Of a stretch of 64,000 nucleotides of DNA, positions 9,496 to 17,141 are shown one piece after another. The stretch comes from Candidatus Polarisedimenticolaceae bacterium (lineage in GTDB: Bacteria; Acidobacteriota; Polarisedimenticolia; Polarisedimenticolales; DASRJG01). The notes under the pieces were generated by a model that saw nothing but the letters and a program-made list of their open reading frames with translations, was not told the DNA's origin and searched no databases. Position 1 is the first letter of the stretch; each line of letters begins with the position of its first letter. The stretch covers positions 575,238-639,237 of the forward strand of contig DASUCV010000004.1 in the NCBI GenBank assembly GCA_036275915.1. Reading direction: 5' to 3'. Position numbers and translations under genes: made by a program.

Positions 9496-10718
9496 AGCAG
9501 AGCCGCGGCCGCGGAAGAGCCCGCGATCGTTCCCGTCGCCCACGCCCACTGGAAGTTGTAGCCGCCGATCCTGCCGTCGACGTCCAGGATCTCGCCCGCG
9601 AGGTGAAGGCCGGGACAGACGCGCGACTCGAGCGTCGTGAGATGCGCCTCGCGGAGCGGGATCCCGCCCGCCGTCACCTCGGCGTGCGTGAAACCGCGAT
9701 CGCCCGTGACCGGAACGCGCCACGCGCCGGTCGTCTCGTGGAGCGCGCGGCGCCTCTCGCGGGAGAGCCGTGCGAGCGGGGCGCCCGGCTCGACGCCGGC
9801 CTCGCGGCAGAGCGCGTCGGCCAAGCGTTCGGGGAGGTGCTTGCGCAGGCAAACGCCCGCGGTGCCGTCGTCGTCCCAGCTCCACCCGGGAATCCAGTCG
9901 AGGGTGAGCATGACCGACGGGTCCTCGCGCCGCGCCGCGTTCCAGTGACGGCTCATGTCGAGCACCGCGGGGCCGGAGAGGCCGAAGTGCGTGCAGAGCA
10001 CCGGACCATCGATCTTCGTGAACGCCTTGCCGGAGCTCGAGCGCAGCGTGAGGCGCGCCGGGACCGCGATTCCCGCGAGCGAGCGGACGAAGGCGCCATC
10101 GGCGAGGACGAGCGGAACGAGCGCGGGGAACACCGGCGCCGTCGTGTGACCGAGGCGGCGCGCCATCGCGAGCCCCGCTCCGTCGGACCCCGACTTCGGG
10201 AGCGCGAGCCCGCCTGTCGCGAGCACGACGCGCCCCGCCTCGATCGAGCCTCCGGGTCCCGCGATCGTGAAGCCGGCCTGCGACCGCTCGATGGACGCGG
10301 CACGCCACGGGTGGAGGAGGCGGACGTTCACGTCGCGGCACGCGCGGAGGAGCGCCTCGAGCACGCTGCGGGCGCGGTCATCGACCGGGAAGAGCTTACC
10401 CGTCTCCTCGCGCTTGAGCGGAACGCCCAGCTCCTCGAAGAAGCGGATCGTCGCCGCGACGTCGAAGCGCCGCAGCACGTTGCGGACGGCGGCGGCCGAT
10501 GAGCCCGAGAACGAGCGCTCGTCGACGACGTCGTGCGTGACGTTGCAGCGGCCACCTCCAGCGACGAGGATCTTGGCGCCGAGCCTCGCGGCGCCGTCCA
10601 GTGCGACGACGCGAAGCGGGCGTCCCCGCCGCCCGGCCTCGCGGCCCGCCTGGATCGCGGCCATGAGCCCGGCGGCGGAGGCACCCACGATCGCGAGGTC
10701 ATGGCATTCGTCCGTCAC
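9444..10718 (-). CDS. HI0933/YhiN-family FAD-dependent oxidoreductase
   Basis: 424 residues from a GTG at 10718. The N-terminus carries the dinucleotide-binding fold DLAIVGASAAGLMAA, followed by GGGRCNVTH, which is diagnostic of the HI0933 (BaiN/YhiN) flavoprotein family. The C-terminus has the family ending LHLAGEILDVDGRIGGYNFQ followed by a hydrophobic helix. The family binds FAD; members are annotated as putative NAD(P)/FAD oxidoreductases and the physiological substrate is generally unclear. An ATG just upstream (at 10726 on this strand) is out of frame, supporting the GTG. It is divergent from the DUF1573-cytochrome gene with 45 bases between starts. Confidence 0.9.
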   Translation of the reverse strand: MTDECHDLAIVGASAAGLMAAIQAGREAGRRGRPLRVVALDGAARLGAKILVAGGGRCNVTHDVVDERSFSGSSAAAVRNVLRRFDVAATIRFFEELGVPLKREETGKLFPVDDRARSVLEALLRACRDVNVRLLHPWRAASIERSQAGFTIAGPGGSIEAGRVVLATGGLALPKSGSDGAGLAMARRLGHTTAPVFPALVPLVLADGAFVRSLAGIAVPARLTLRSSSGKAFTKIDGPVLCTHFGLSGPAVLDMSRHWNAARREDPSVMLTLDWIPGWSWDDDGTAGVCLRKHLPERLADALCREAGVEPGAPLARLSRERRRALHETTGAWRVPVTGDRGFTHAEVTAGGIPLREAHLTTLESRVCPGLHLAGEILDVDGRIGGYNFQWAWATGTIAGSSAAAALLQDTASRSGGSTPAASR

Positions 10719-10763
10719 GCGCGCATTTTGACGCGGGCGAGGGCGGATGGTACAAACCGGCGC

Positions 10764-11468
10764 ATGGCGGTGGGGATGCAGACGGTGGCCGCAATCGCGC
10801 TCGTCCTCGCCACGGCCGCGGGGGAAGGCGGCCCCGCGATCAAGTTCGAGGCCTCGACGCACGACTTCGGGACGATTCCCTCCGACGAGAAGCAGTCGTA
10901 CGCGTGGCCTTACCGGAACACCGGCACGGCGGCCCTCGAGATCCGCTCCGCGGACCCGTCGTGCGGCTGCACGGCGACCGTGGCCGATCCGGCGACGGTC
11001 CCGCCGGGATCGACGGGAACGCTGCTCGTCACCTTCGATCCGGCCGGCCAGGTCGGCGACGTGCGCAAGACGATCACGGTCGTCACCAACGATCCGGAAC
11101 ATCCGAGGACGATCCTCACCATCAAGGCGAAGATCGTCGTGCACGAGACACCGCTCAAGCCCGGCGAGCATCCGAGGATCGCCGGTCAGTCGCTCCTCAT
11201 GGGATCGTGCGGCGGATGCCACGCCGCACCGGCGGCGGGGAAGACCGGCGCCGCCCTCTTCACCGCGATCTGCGCGCCGTGCCACGGCTCGGGACTCGAC
11301 AAGGCCTACCTCGCCTCTCACGACGACAAGGCGATCGCCGACGTGATCGCCTACGGGACCGCGAGCCCGAAGATGCCCGGCTTCTCGCAGCTCATGGGGG
11401 GCCCGCTCGACGACGCGCAGGTCGCGTCGCTCGTCGTGCACCTCAGGGCCGGCGGCGCCGCGAAGTAA
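10764..11468 (+). CDS. DUF1573 domain fused to c-type cytochrome with two CXXCH motifs
   Basis: 234 residues. The start ATG at 10764 gives a short signal peptide (MAVGMQTVAAIALVLATAAG). Residues about 25-125 form a DUF1573 immunoglobulin-like domain (ASTHDFGTIP, PSCGCTATVADPATVPPGS, ITVVTNDPEHP). A cytochrome c region follows with CGGCH and, 21 residues later, CAPCH, then a distal Met candidate in SPKMPGFSQLM. CAPCH plus that Met fits a standard class I cytochrome; CGGCH may bind a second haem or be vestigial. A periplasmic electron-transfer role is inferred. It ends 2 bases before the next ATG. Confidence 0.85.
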   Translation: MAVGMQTVAAIALVLATAAGEGGPAIKFEASTHDFGTIPSDEKQSYAWPYRNTGTAALEIRSADPSCGCTATVADPATVPPGSTGTLLVTFDPAGQVGDVRKTITVVTNDPEHPRTILTIKAKIVVHETPLKPGEHPRIAGQSLLMGSCGGCHAAPAAGKTGAALFTAICAPCHGSGLDKAYLASHDDKAIADVIAYGTASPKMPGFSQLMGGPLDDAQVASLVVHLRAGGAAK

Positions 11469-11470
11469 CG

Positions 11471-12883
11471 ATGGAGAGGCGGCCGACGTCCGTCGTCGCG
11501 GAGCGGGCCGTTCGACATCTCCGCGCATCGGGGTCGGCGACGAGCTCGATCGTCCTCGCGCGCGAGCTGCTCGCGCTCACGATCGGCGACGAGGCGCAGG
11601 CGGCACTCGTGCTGCGCGGGGCGTTCGCCGACGACCCTCGTCTCACTTACGGGTCGGGCACGTGGTCGCTCGCCGAGTCCGCCGTCGTCGAGGACGCTGC
11701 GCCCGTGCCGTTCCGGGCCGGCCGCGACATCGCCTTCGTCCTGGTCGAGGGAGGGCGCGCGGCCGCGCACGCGCCGGTCAGGCTGACGGTGGTCGCCGCG
11801 GTGCGGCGGCGCGGCGAGGAGATCGTCGCGGCCTGCGGCGGCGAGCTGGCGCTCTGGCCGCCCGGAGGCGCGCTCAAGGAAGAGCTGCGCGGTCTTCTCG
11901 AGGGCGCCGACGTCGCGCTCCACGCGCCGCGCGGAGGGCTCGCGGCGATCGAGGGTTGGCTCGGCGAGCCGCTCGACCGACCGCTGTCGATCCCGCTCCT
12001 CGCCCGGCGCCGCCGCGAAGTCCCGCTCGACGCGACGATCGAGGCGCTCGCGGCCGCGCTCGGGCTCGCCGTCACCGTCGCGGACGATGCCGCCGGCCGC
12101 GTCGAGCTGGTCGCGGCGTGCTTCGACGCGCTCCGCGCGCCCGGCGAAGAGTGGGCCGCGCTCGAGTCCGCGTGCCGCGCGCCGGTCGAGGCCCTTCCGT
12201 GGGACCGCTACGCCTTCACGCCCGGCGATCTCCGCGCGATTCCCGCCGTCCCCGGGACGTACCGGTTCTTCGACGAGGAGGGCACGCTCCTCTACGTCGG
12301 CAAGTCGAGGAATCTCAGGCGAAGGCTCGGCGACTGGTTCCGCGATCGCGGAAGCCGCAGCGACCGGGTGCGCGCGCTCGTATTCGCGGTGCACCGGTTC
12401 GAGCTGGCGCCCGCGGGCTCCGGCCTCGCGGCGCTCATCCGCGAGGCCGCGGCGATCCGCCGCGAATCCCCGGCCGCCAACGTCCAGCGTGAAGTGCATC
12501 CGCGGGGCGCACGCGCCGCGCGCCTCGAGTCGATCCTCATCCTCGAGCCCGCCGAGGCGCCGTGGAGCCTCAGGGCCTGGCTCATCCGCGACGGCCGTCT
12601 CGTCGACACGATCGCGATCGGTCCGAAGGGCGGCGGGCTCGCGCGCATCGAGCGGGTCCTCGAGCAGCGGTTCTTCGACGGCGGGCCCGGCCCCACCTCC
12701 TCTCGGCCGAAGCCGGTCGACGTCGAGCTGATCGCGCGGTGGCTCGCCGAGCATCGCGACGAGGTCGTCGCGTTCGACCCGACGCACCTCCGGACCGCCG
12801 GCGAGGTCGTGACGCGCCTGAAGTGGTTCCTCGCGCGCGGGGTCTTAATCGACCCCGAGGGGTCGCCTATACTGCCGCGCTGA
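11471..12883 (+). CDS. GIY-YIG nuclease-domain protein with degenerate DnaQ-like N-terminal region
   Basis: 470 residues. The GIY-YIG domain starts near residue 260 (PGTYRFFDEEG, LLYVGKSRNLRRRL), as in the UvrC N-terminus and Cho. Before it, residues 1-65 look like a winged helix. Residues about 75-235 align in order with a DnaQ/DEDD exonuclease (DIAFVLVEGG, VALHAPRGGL, LDATIEALAAALGL), but the expected acidic catalytic positions (DxETTG, HNAxFD, HRAxxDA) are not present. A DnaQ-GIY-YIG architecture is known in bacteria, so I infer an inactivated exonuclease module on a possibly active nuclease module. It overlaps the downstream start by one base (TGATG). Confidence 0.8.
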   Translation: MERRPTSVVAERAVRHLRASGSATSSIVLARELLALTIGDEAQAALVLRGAFADDPRLTYGSGTWSLAESAVVEDAAPVPFRAGRDIAFVLVEGGRAAAHAPVRLTVVAAVRRRGEEIVAACGGELALWPPGGALKEELRGLLEGADVALHAPRGGLAAIEGWLGEPLDRPLSIPLLARRRREVPLDATIEALAAALGLAVTVADDAAGRVELVAACFDALRAPGEEWAALESACRAPVEALPWDRYAFTPGDLRAIPAVPGTYRFFDEEGTLLYVGKSRNLRRRLGDWFRDRGSRSDRVRALVFAVHRFELAPAGSGLAALIREAAAIRRESPAANVQREVHPRGARAARLESILILEPAEAPWSLRAWLIRDGRLVDTIAIGPKGGGLARIERVLEQRFFDGGPGPTSSRPKPVDVELIARWLAEHRDEVVAFDPTHLRTAGEVVTRLKWFLARGVLIDPEGSPILPR

Positions 12884-14181
12884 TGGATGCGGTCCTCGTC
12901 GCCATCGCCCTCCTCATCGTCGCGATCAACGCATTCTTCGTCGCGGCCGAGTACGGGTTCGTCCGCGTGCGCGTCACGCGCATCGAGGACCTCGTCCAGC
13001 GCGGGGTGCCGCGCGCGGCGGCGGCGCGCGAGGTCCTGCGCCACCTCGACGCCGCGATCTCCGCCTGTCAGCTCGGGATCACCCTCACGTCCCTCGGCCT
13101 CGGCTGGGTCGGCGAGCCGGCGTTCGCGCACCTCCTCGAGCCGCTCTTCGGCTGGGCGGGGGCCTTCAGGGCCGGGGCGGCGCACACCGTCGCGATCGTC
13201 CTCGCGTTCCTCCTCATCACCTTCCTCCACGTCGTCCTCGGCGAGCTCGTGCCGAAGACCGTCGCGATCACCTACGCCGAGGCGACGGCGCTCGCCGTGT
13301 CGTGGCCGCTGCGCGTCTTCCGGTTCCTCTTCTGGCCGCTGATCACGTTCATGAACCGGAGCGCGAACCTCGTCGTGCGCCTCATCGGCCTCCCCGCCCC
13401 GACCGAGCGGAGCCTCGCGCACAGCGAGGCCGAGCTGCGGATGATCCTCGCGGTCAGCCGGAAGAGCGGCGCGCTCTCGGAGGCCCACGGGCGCCTCCTC
13501 TCGGCGGCGCTCGACTTCCCCGACCGCGCGGTGCGCCAGATCATGGTGCCGCGGGGCGACGTCCTCTGGCTCGACGCCAACCGGTCGTACGCGGAAAGCC
13601 TCGCCCGCGCCCGCGAGTACGGGCACACGCGCATTCCGCTCTGCGACGGGACGATCGACCGCGTCGTCGGGATCGTCCACATCAAGGACCTGTTCATTCA
13701 GCCGCCGCCGTCGATCGGCGCCCCGACCCTGGCCGCGCTCGCGCGGCGTCCCCTCTTCATCCCCGAGAGCGCGAAGATCCAGCAGGCGCTCGCGCTCTTC
13801 CAGCGGCAGAAGTTCCACCTCGCGATCGTCGTCGACGAGTACGGCGGGACCGCGGGGCTCGTCACCCTCGAGGACATCCTCGAGGAGCTGATCGGCGAGA
13901 TCCAAGACGAGTTCGACCAGGAGTCGCCCAAGGTCGTGCGCCAGCCCGGTGGCCGAATCCTCGCCGACGCGTCGCTCACGATCGCCGAGCTCGAGACGGC
14001 GACGGGGACGCACGACGACGTCGAGGAGGACGTCGACACCGTCGGCGGCCTCGTGCTCGCGCGCCTGGGACGCATCGCGAGGGTCGGCGACTCCGTGCCG
14101 TTCGGCCCGCGGACGCTCGAGGTCGTGCGCGTCCGCGGGCGTCGCATCCTGCGCGTCGCCGTGTCGCCTCCCGAAGTTTGA
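12883..14181 (+). CDS. CNNM/CorC (HlyC)-family membrane protein with tandem CBS domains
   Basis: 432 residues. Residues 1-190 form the DUF21/CNNM transmembrane domain with about four hydrophobic segments and the family segment LGLGWVGEPAFA. Two CBS domains follow (about residues 215-335; IMVPRGDVLWLD, RIPLCDGTIDRVVGIVHIKDL, VDEYGGTAGLVTLEDILEELIGEI). The C-terminus is a CorC_HlyC domain (DVDTVGGLVLARLG). Members are linked to Mg2+/Co2+ efflux and metal homeostasis in the inner membrane. The ATG at 12883 shares its A with the preceding TGA. The gene lies just upstream of the Fur-family regulator, though with 71 bases and an operator between them. Confidence 0.92.
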   Translation: MDAVLVAIALLIVAINAFFVAAEYGFVRVRVTRIEDLVQRGVPRAAAAREVLRHLDAAISACQLGITLTSLGLGWVGEPAFAHLLEPLFGWAGAFRAGAAHTVAIVLAFLLITFLHVVLGELVPKTVAITYAEATALAVSWPLRVFRFLFWPLITFMNRSANLVVRLIGLPAPTERSLAHSEAELRMILAVSRKSGALSEAHGRLLSAALDFPDRAVRQIMVPRGDVLWLDANRSYAESLARAREYGHTRIPLCDGTIDRVVGIVHIKDLFIQPPPSIGAPTLAALARRPLFIPESAKIQQALALFQRQKFHLAIVVDEYGGTAGLVTLEDILEELIGEIQDEFDQESPKVVRQPGGRILADASLTIAELETATGTHDDVEEDVDTVGGLVLARLGRIARVGDSVPFGPRTLEVVRVRGRRILRVAVSPPEV

Positions 14182-14218
14182 CGCGCGTTCCGCGCCTCTG
14201 ATATCGTCGTCTCTCGTA

Positions 14219-14235
14219 TTGCGAACTGCTCGCAA
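14219..14235. promoter_or_regulatory. Inverted-repeat operator upstream of the Fur-family gene
   Basis: The 17-base element reads TTGCGAACTGCTCGCAA: half-sites TTGCGA and TCGCAA around a 5-base spacer. It lies 17 bases before the regulator ATG, where bound protein would block transcription. A second, near-perfect copy lies at 14735-14751 before the next operon, and both are followed by CTA. The geometry TTGC-N9-GCAA resembles the described Nur box of Streptomyces more than the classic Fur box. Binding by the adjacent Fur-family protein, hence autoregulation, is inferred. Confidence 0.7.
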
Positions 14236-14252
14236 CTACTACCGAGGGTCGT

Positions 14253-14717
14253 ATGTCGCTGGCACCGAGGCCGAAGGAGAAGCTGGTCGATCGCATGAAG
14301 GCCCACGGCGTGCGACTGACCGGCCAGCGGCGTGTCCTCGCCGACCTCCTCGAGAACGCGACCGAGCACCTGGACGCGGAGCAGGTCTACCAGCGCGCGA
14401 AGGCGAAGGACGGCTCGATCCACCGCGCGACCGTCTACCGCACCCTCAACAAGCTGAAGAAGCTCGGGCTCGTCGACGAGCTCGACCTCATGCACGTCAG
14501 CGGCGAGCGGCACTACTACGAGATCCGGCCGAACACCCTTCACGTCCACCTCGTGTGCACCGTCTGCAAGGGGGTCGACGAGCCCAGCGAGTCGTTCTGG
14601 GAAGACCTGAAGCGCCGCGTGAAGAGCGACAACGGATTCCAGCCGGAGGTCGTCCGCATCGAGATGGCGGGGACCTGCCGCGCGTGCCAGCGCAAACGCT
14701 CCCGGCATTCCGCCTGA
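14253..14717 (+). CDS. Fur-family metal-responsive transcriptional regulator
   Basis: 154 residues. The winged-helix recognition segment HRATVYRTLNKLKKLG lies at about 57-72. The metal-site region has LHVHLVC and paired cysteines C102/C105 (CTVC) and C142/C145 (CRAC), the structural zinc site of Fur/PerR/Zur proteins. HLDAEQVY near residue 39 is also typical. The sequence alone does not tell whether it senses Fe, Zn, Ni or peroxide. Inverted repeats flank the gene, at 14219-14235 before it and 14735-14751 after it, so it probably represses itself and the porin-FMN-cytochrome-ABC operon downstream. Confidence 0.92.
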   Translation: MSLAPRPKEKLVDRMKAHGVRLTGQRRVLADLLENATEHLDAEQVYQRAKAKDGSIHRATVYRTLNKLKKLGLVDELDLMHVSGERHYYEIRPNTLHVHLVCTVCKGVDEPSESFWEDLKRRVKSDNGFQPEVVRIEMAGTCRACQRKRSRHSA

Positions 14718-14734
14718 TTTTTTTTGAATTGATG

Positions 14735-14751
14735 TTGCGAAAGGTTCGCAA
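14735..14751. promoter_or_regulatory. Inverted-repeat operator upstream of the porin operon
   Basis: The element reads TTGCGAAAGGTTCGCAA, a perfect 7-3-7 inverted repeat (TTGCGAA, AGG, TTCGCAA). It matches the site at 14219-14235 in 14 of 17 bases. It ends 19 bases before the GTG of the porin gene, immediately upstream of the ribosome-binding site, in a short AT-rich patch that stands out from the GC-rich surroundings. The run of Ts at 14718-14725 just before it may belong to the end of the regulator transcript. Control by the Fur-family protein encoded next to it is inferred. Confidence 0.72.
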
Positions 14752-14770
14752 CTATTGAAAGGAGATCCCT

Positions 14771-16147
14771 GTGCGCAGAGTCCTCGTGATCCTCGTGACG
14801 TTGTGGAGCCTTGCGGCGTTCGCCGCCGACCCTTCGGCCGGCGACCTCGAGAAGCAAGTGCAAGAGCTGCAACGACAGATCGAGGCTTTACGCACGGGCT
14901 CGCCGGACTCCGCGAAGATCGCCGAGCTCGAGCGTGAGATCCAGGTGCTCGCGGCGGAGATCGAGAAGCTCAAGCTGGGCGAGGCGGCGCCCGAGGCGAG
15001 TGAGGGCAAGTACGGGCTCGGCCCCTCGGCGTCCAAGATCTACAGCGCGAAGAAGGGCGTCTCCTTCGGCGGCTACGGCGAGGTCGTCTACACCAACCCG
15101 TCGTCGAAGCTCGAGGACGGCTCTCCTTCCGGCCAGACCGCCCAGATCGACCTGCTGCGCGGCGTGTTCTACTTCGGCGCGAAGTTTGGCGACAAGATCA
15201 TCTTCAACTCCGAGCTCGAGGTCGAGCACGCGACGACCGGCGAAGGCGACGAGGAGCGCGGCGAGGTTGCGCTCGAGTTCGCCTACCTGGACTTCCTCGT
15301 GAAGGCTCCCATCAACGTGCGGGCGGGGGCTCTCCTCGTCCCGATGGGGTTCATCAACGAGCGCCACGAGCCGCCGACCTATCTCGGCGTGAACCGGCCG
15401 CTCGTCGAGCAGGTCATCATCCCGGACACGTGGACCGAGCTCGGCGCCGGCCTCTTCGGCGACCTCGGATCGAAGGTGACCTATCGTGCCTACGTGACGA
15501 GCGGCCTCGCAGCGGCGGCGGGCACGTCCAGCGGCGCCGGAGGCTTCTCCGCCGAAGGCATCCGCGACGGCCGCGCCGAAGGCTCGTACGCGTCGGCGGA
15601 GAAGCTCGCGCTCACGGGGCGCATCGACGGCACTCCGGTCTCGGGACTGACGATCGGCGCTTCGTTCTTCACCGGCGACGCGGGCCAGAACTTGCCGTTC
15701 GCAGGCGGGCACCTCGAAGCCTGGACGACGGTCGCCGACCTCCACGCCGAGTACCGCTGGCGCGGCCTCATGACGCGCGCCCTTTACGCGCGCACCTCGA
15801 TCGACCACGCCGCCGACGTCAATGCCGCGCAGGACCTCGTCGGCGACGAGTCGGTCGGCGAGAAGCAGTACGGCTGGTACGGCGAGGCGGGCTACGACGT
15901 GCTCACGCACGTGAAGGACGTGCGGCAGGCGCTCATCCCCTACTTCCGCTACGAGCGCCTGAACACGCAGGACGCGGTCCCCGCGGGCTTCGCCCTGAAC
16001 CCGGCGAACGACATCAAGCTCCTGACCGTCGGCGCGATGTGGAAGCCGATCCCAAACATCGCGGTCAAGCTCGACTGGAATCAGGAGAAGACCGGTGCCA
16101 GGACGGGCGTCGACGAGGTCGCCTTGGCGCTCGGGTTCATGTTCTGA
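14771..16147 (+). CDS. Outer-membrane porin with N-terminal coiled coil
   Basis: 458 residues from the GTG at 14771, preceded by GAAAGGAG with good spacing. A signal peptide (MRRVLVILVTLWSLAAFAA) is followed by a heptad-rich coiled coil at about residues 25-70 (LEKQVQELQRQIEAL). From residue 95 the pattern is alternating aromatic and hydrophobic strands (VSFGGYGEVVYTN), ending in LALGFMF, the terminal aromatic that outer-membrane barrels use for BAM recognition. It is first in a coupled operon with an FMN-binding protein, a membrane cytochrome-like protein and two ABC half-transporters, behind a predicted Fur-family operator. The solute carried is unknown; metal or chelate uptake is a guess from context. 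Confidence 0.85.
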   Translation: MRRVLVILVTLWSLAAFAADPSAGDLEKQVQELQRQIEALRTGSPDSAKIAELEREIQVLAAEIEKLKLGEAAPEASEGKYGLGPSASKIYSAKKGVSFGGYGEVVYTNPSSKLEDGSPSGQTAQIDLLRGVFYFGAKFGDKIIFNSELEVEHATTGEGDEERGEVALEFAYLDFLVKAPINVRAGALLVPMGFINERHEPPTYLGVNRPLVEQVIIPDTWTELGAGLFGDLGSKVTYRAYVTSGLAAAAGTSSGAGGFSAEGIRDGRAEGSYASAEKLALTGRIDGTPVSGLTIGASFFTGDAGQNLPFAGGHLEAWTTVADLHAEYRWRGLMTRALYARTSIDHAADVNAAQDLVGDESVGEKQYGWYGEAGYDVLTHVKDVRQALIPYFRYERLNTQDAVPAGFALNPANDIKLLTVGAMWKPIPNIAVKLDWNQEKTGARTGVDEVALALGFMF

Positions 16148-16677
16148 TGACGCGCCGGGCCGCCGCTCTCGCTCTCGTGGCCGCGCTGGTGACGGCGGCC
16201 CGCGCCGCGGTCTATCTCACCCAGGACAAGGCGCTCGCGCTCGCCTTCCCCGAGGGAACGAAGGTCGAGCGGCAGGCGATCTTCATGACGGACACGCAGC
16301 TCCGGAAGGCGCGCGCGGCGGCGGGCGGCGTGCCGGTCGAGAGCGCGCTCGTCACCCGCTACACGGGGAAGGACGCCGCCGGGCGCGTCGTCGGCACGGC
16401 GTACTTCGACACGCACCGCGTGCGAACGCTCGACGAGACGCTCATGGTCGTCGTCGGCCCCGACGCCAAGGTCGCGCGCGTCGAGATCCTCTCGTTCGGC
16501 GAGCCGCCCGACTACCTGCCGAAGCATGCGTGGCTCGACCAGTTCAAGGGACACGCCCTGGACGACGACCTCTCGGTGAAACGCGGCATCCGCGGGATCA
16601 CCGGGGCCACCCTCTCCTCCCAGGCCGCGACCGATGCCGTGCGACGCGTGCTCGCGATCCACGGGGCCGTGCCGTGA
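16147..16677 (+). CDS. Periplasmic FMN-binding domain protein (covalent flavin)
   Basis: 176 residues with a signal peptide (MTRRAAALALVAALVTAARA). It belongs to the FMN_bind family, related to NqrC/RnfG and NosR. The C-terminal motif ITGATLSS carries the threonine (T155) to which ApbE attaches FMN through a phosphoester bond in this family. An ApbE gene lies at 58622-59695. The ATG at 16147 shares its A with the porin stop, and the stop overlaps the next GTG, so it is coupled on both sides. I infer that it passes electrons between the four-helix membrane protein encoded next and a periplasmic acceptor. Confidence 0.88.
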   Translation: MTRRAAALALVAALVTAARAAVYLTQDKALALAFPEGTKVERQAIFMTDTQLRKARAAAGGVPVESALVTRYTGKDAAGRVVGTAYFDTHRVRTLDETLMVVVGPDAKVARVEILSFGEPPDYLPKHAWLDQFKGHALDDDLSVKRGIRGITGATLSSQAATDAVRRVLAIHGAVP

Positions 16678-17141
16678 CCGCCTTCGAGAAGTGGACCCTC
16701 TGGGCGTCCTCGATCGTGGTGGGGATCACGGGGATCGTCTACGGTGTTCTCAAGTACTTCATGCGAAGCGACGATCCTTACGCCGTGACCCACCACCCGC
16801 TCGAGCCGTGGGTCTTGAAGGCGCACGTCCTCGCGGCTCCGGTCCTCGTGTTCGCCGTCGGCGCCGTGTACACCCGGCACATCGTGCGCAACTGGCGGAC
16901 CGGCCGTGTGCTCGGGCGCCGGAGCGGGATCGCGACGATCGTCGTCGTCCTCCCGATGATCGCCTCCGGCTATCTGATCCAGACGGTGACCGCGGCGAGC
17001 TGGCTCTTCTGGATCGCGATGCTCCACATCGCCGCCGGCCTCGTCTACCTCGCGACGTTCGCCGGGCACCAGCGATCGACCGTGCGAGCGCCGGAGCGCC
17101 GGAGCGCCACCTCGGACTTCCCCGCGGATCCCGACGCGTGA
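16674..17141 (+). CDS. Four-helix membrane protein, probable b-type cytochrome
   Basis: 155 residues with four predicted membrane helices (about residues 8-28, 45-66, 82-104 and 109-130). Histidines occur at places suited to haem ligation: KAHVLAAP and YTRHIV around helix 2, and MLHIAAG in helix 4. This recalls cytochrome b561-like and DUF4405-type proteins, but the family is not certain. The GTG at 16674 overlaps the TGA of the FMN-binding gene (GTGA). Placed beside a covalent flavoprotein, it likely takes electrons from quinol and delivers them to the periplasmic flavin. The hydrophilic tail after residue 135 has no recognisable motif. Confidence 0.75.
   Translation: MTAFEKWTLWASSIVVGITGIVYGVLKYFMRSDDPYAVTHHPLEPWVLKAHVLAAPVLVFAVGAVYTRHIVRNWRTGRVLGRRSGIATIVVVLPMIASGYLIQTVTAASWLFWIAMLHIAAGLVYLATFAGHQRSTVRAPERRSATSDFPADPDA

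Noticed and set aside
14219-14751. Classic Fur box (GATAATGATAATCATTATC type) near the Fur-family gene
   Set aside because: No AT-rich 19-mer of that kind is present; the only symmetric element is the TTGCGA/TCGCAA repeat.
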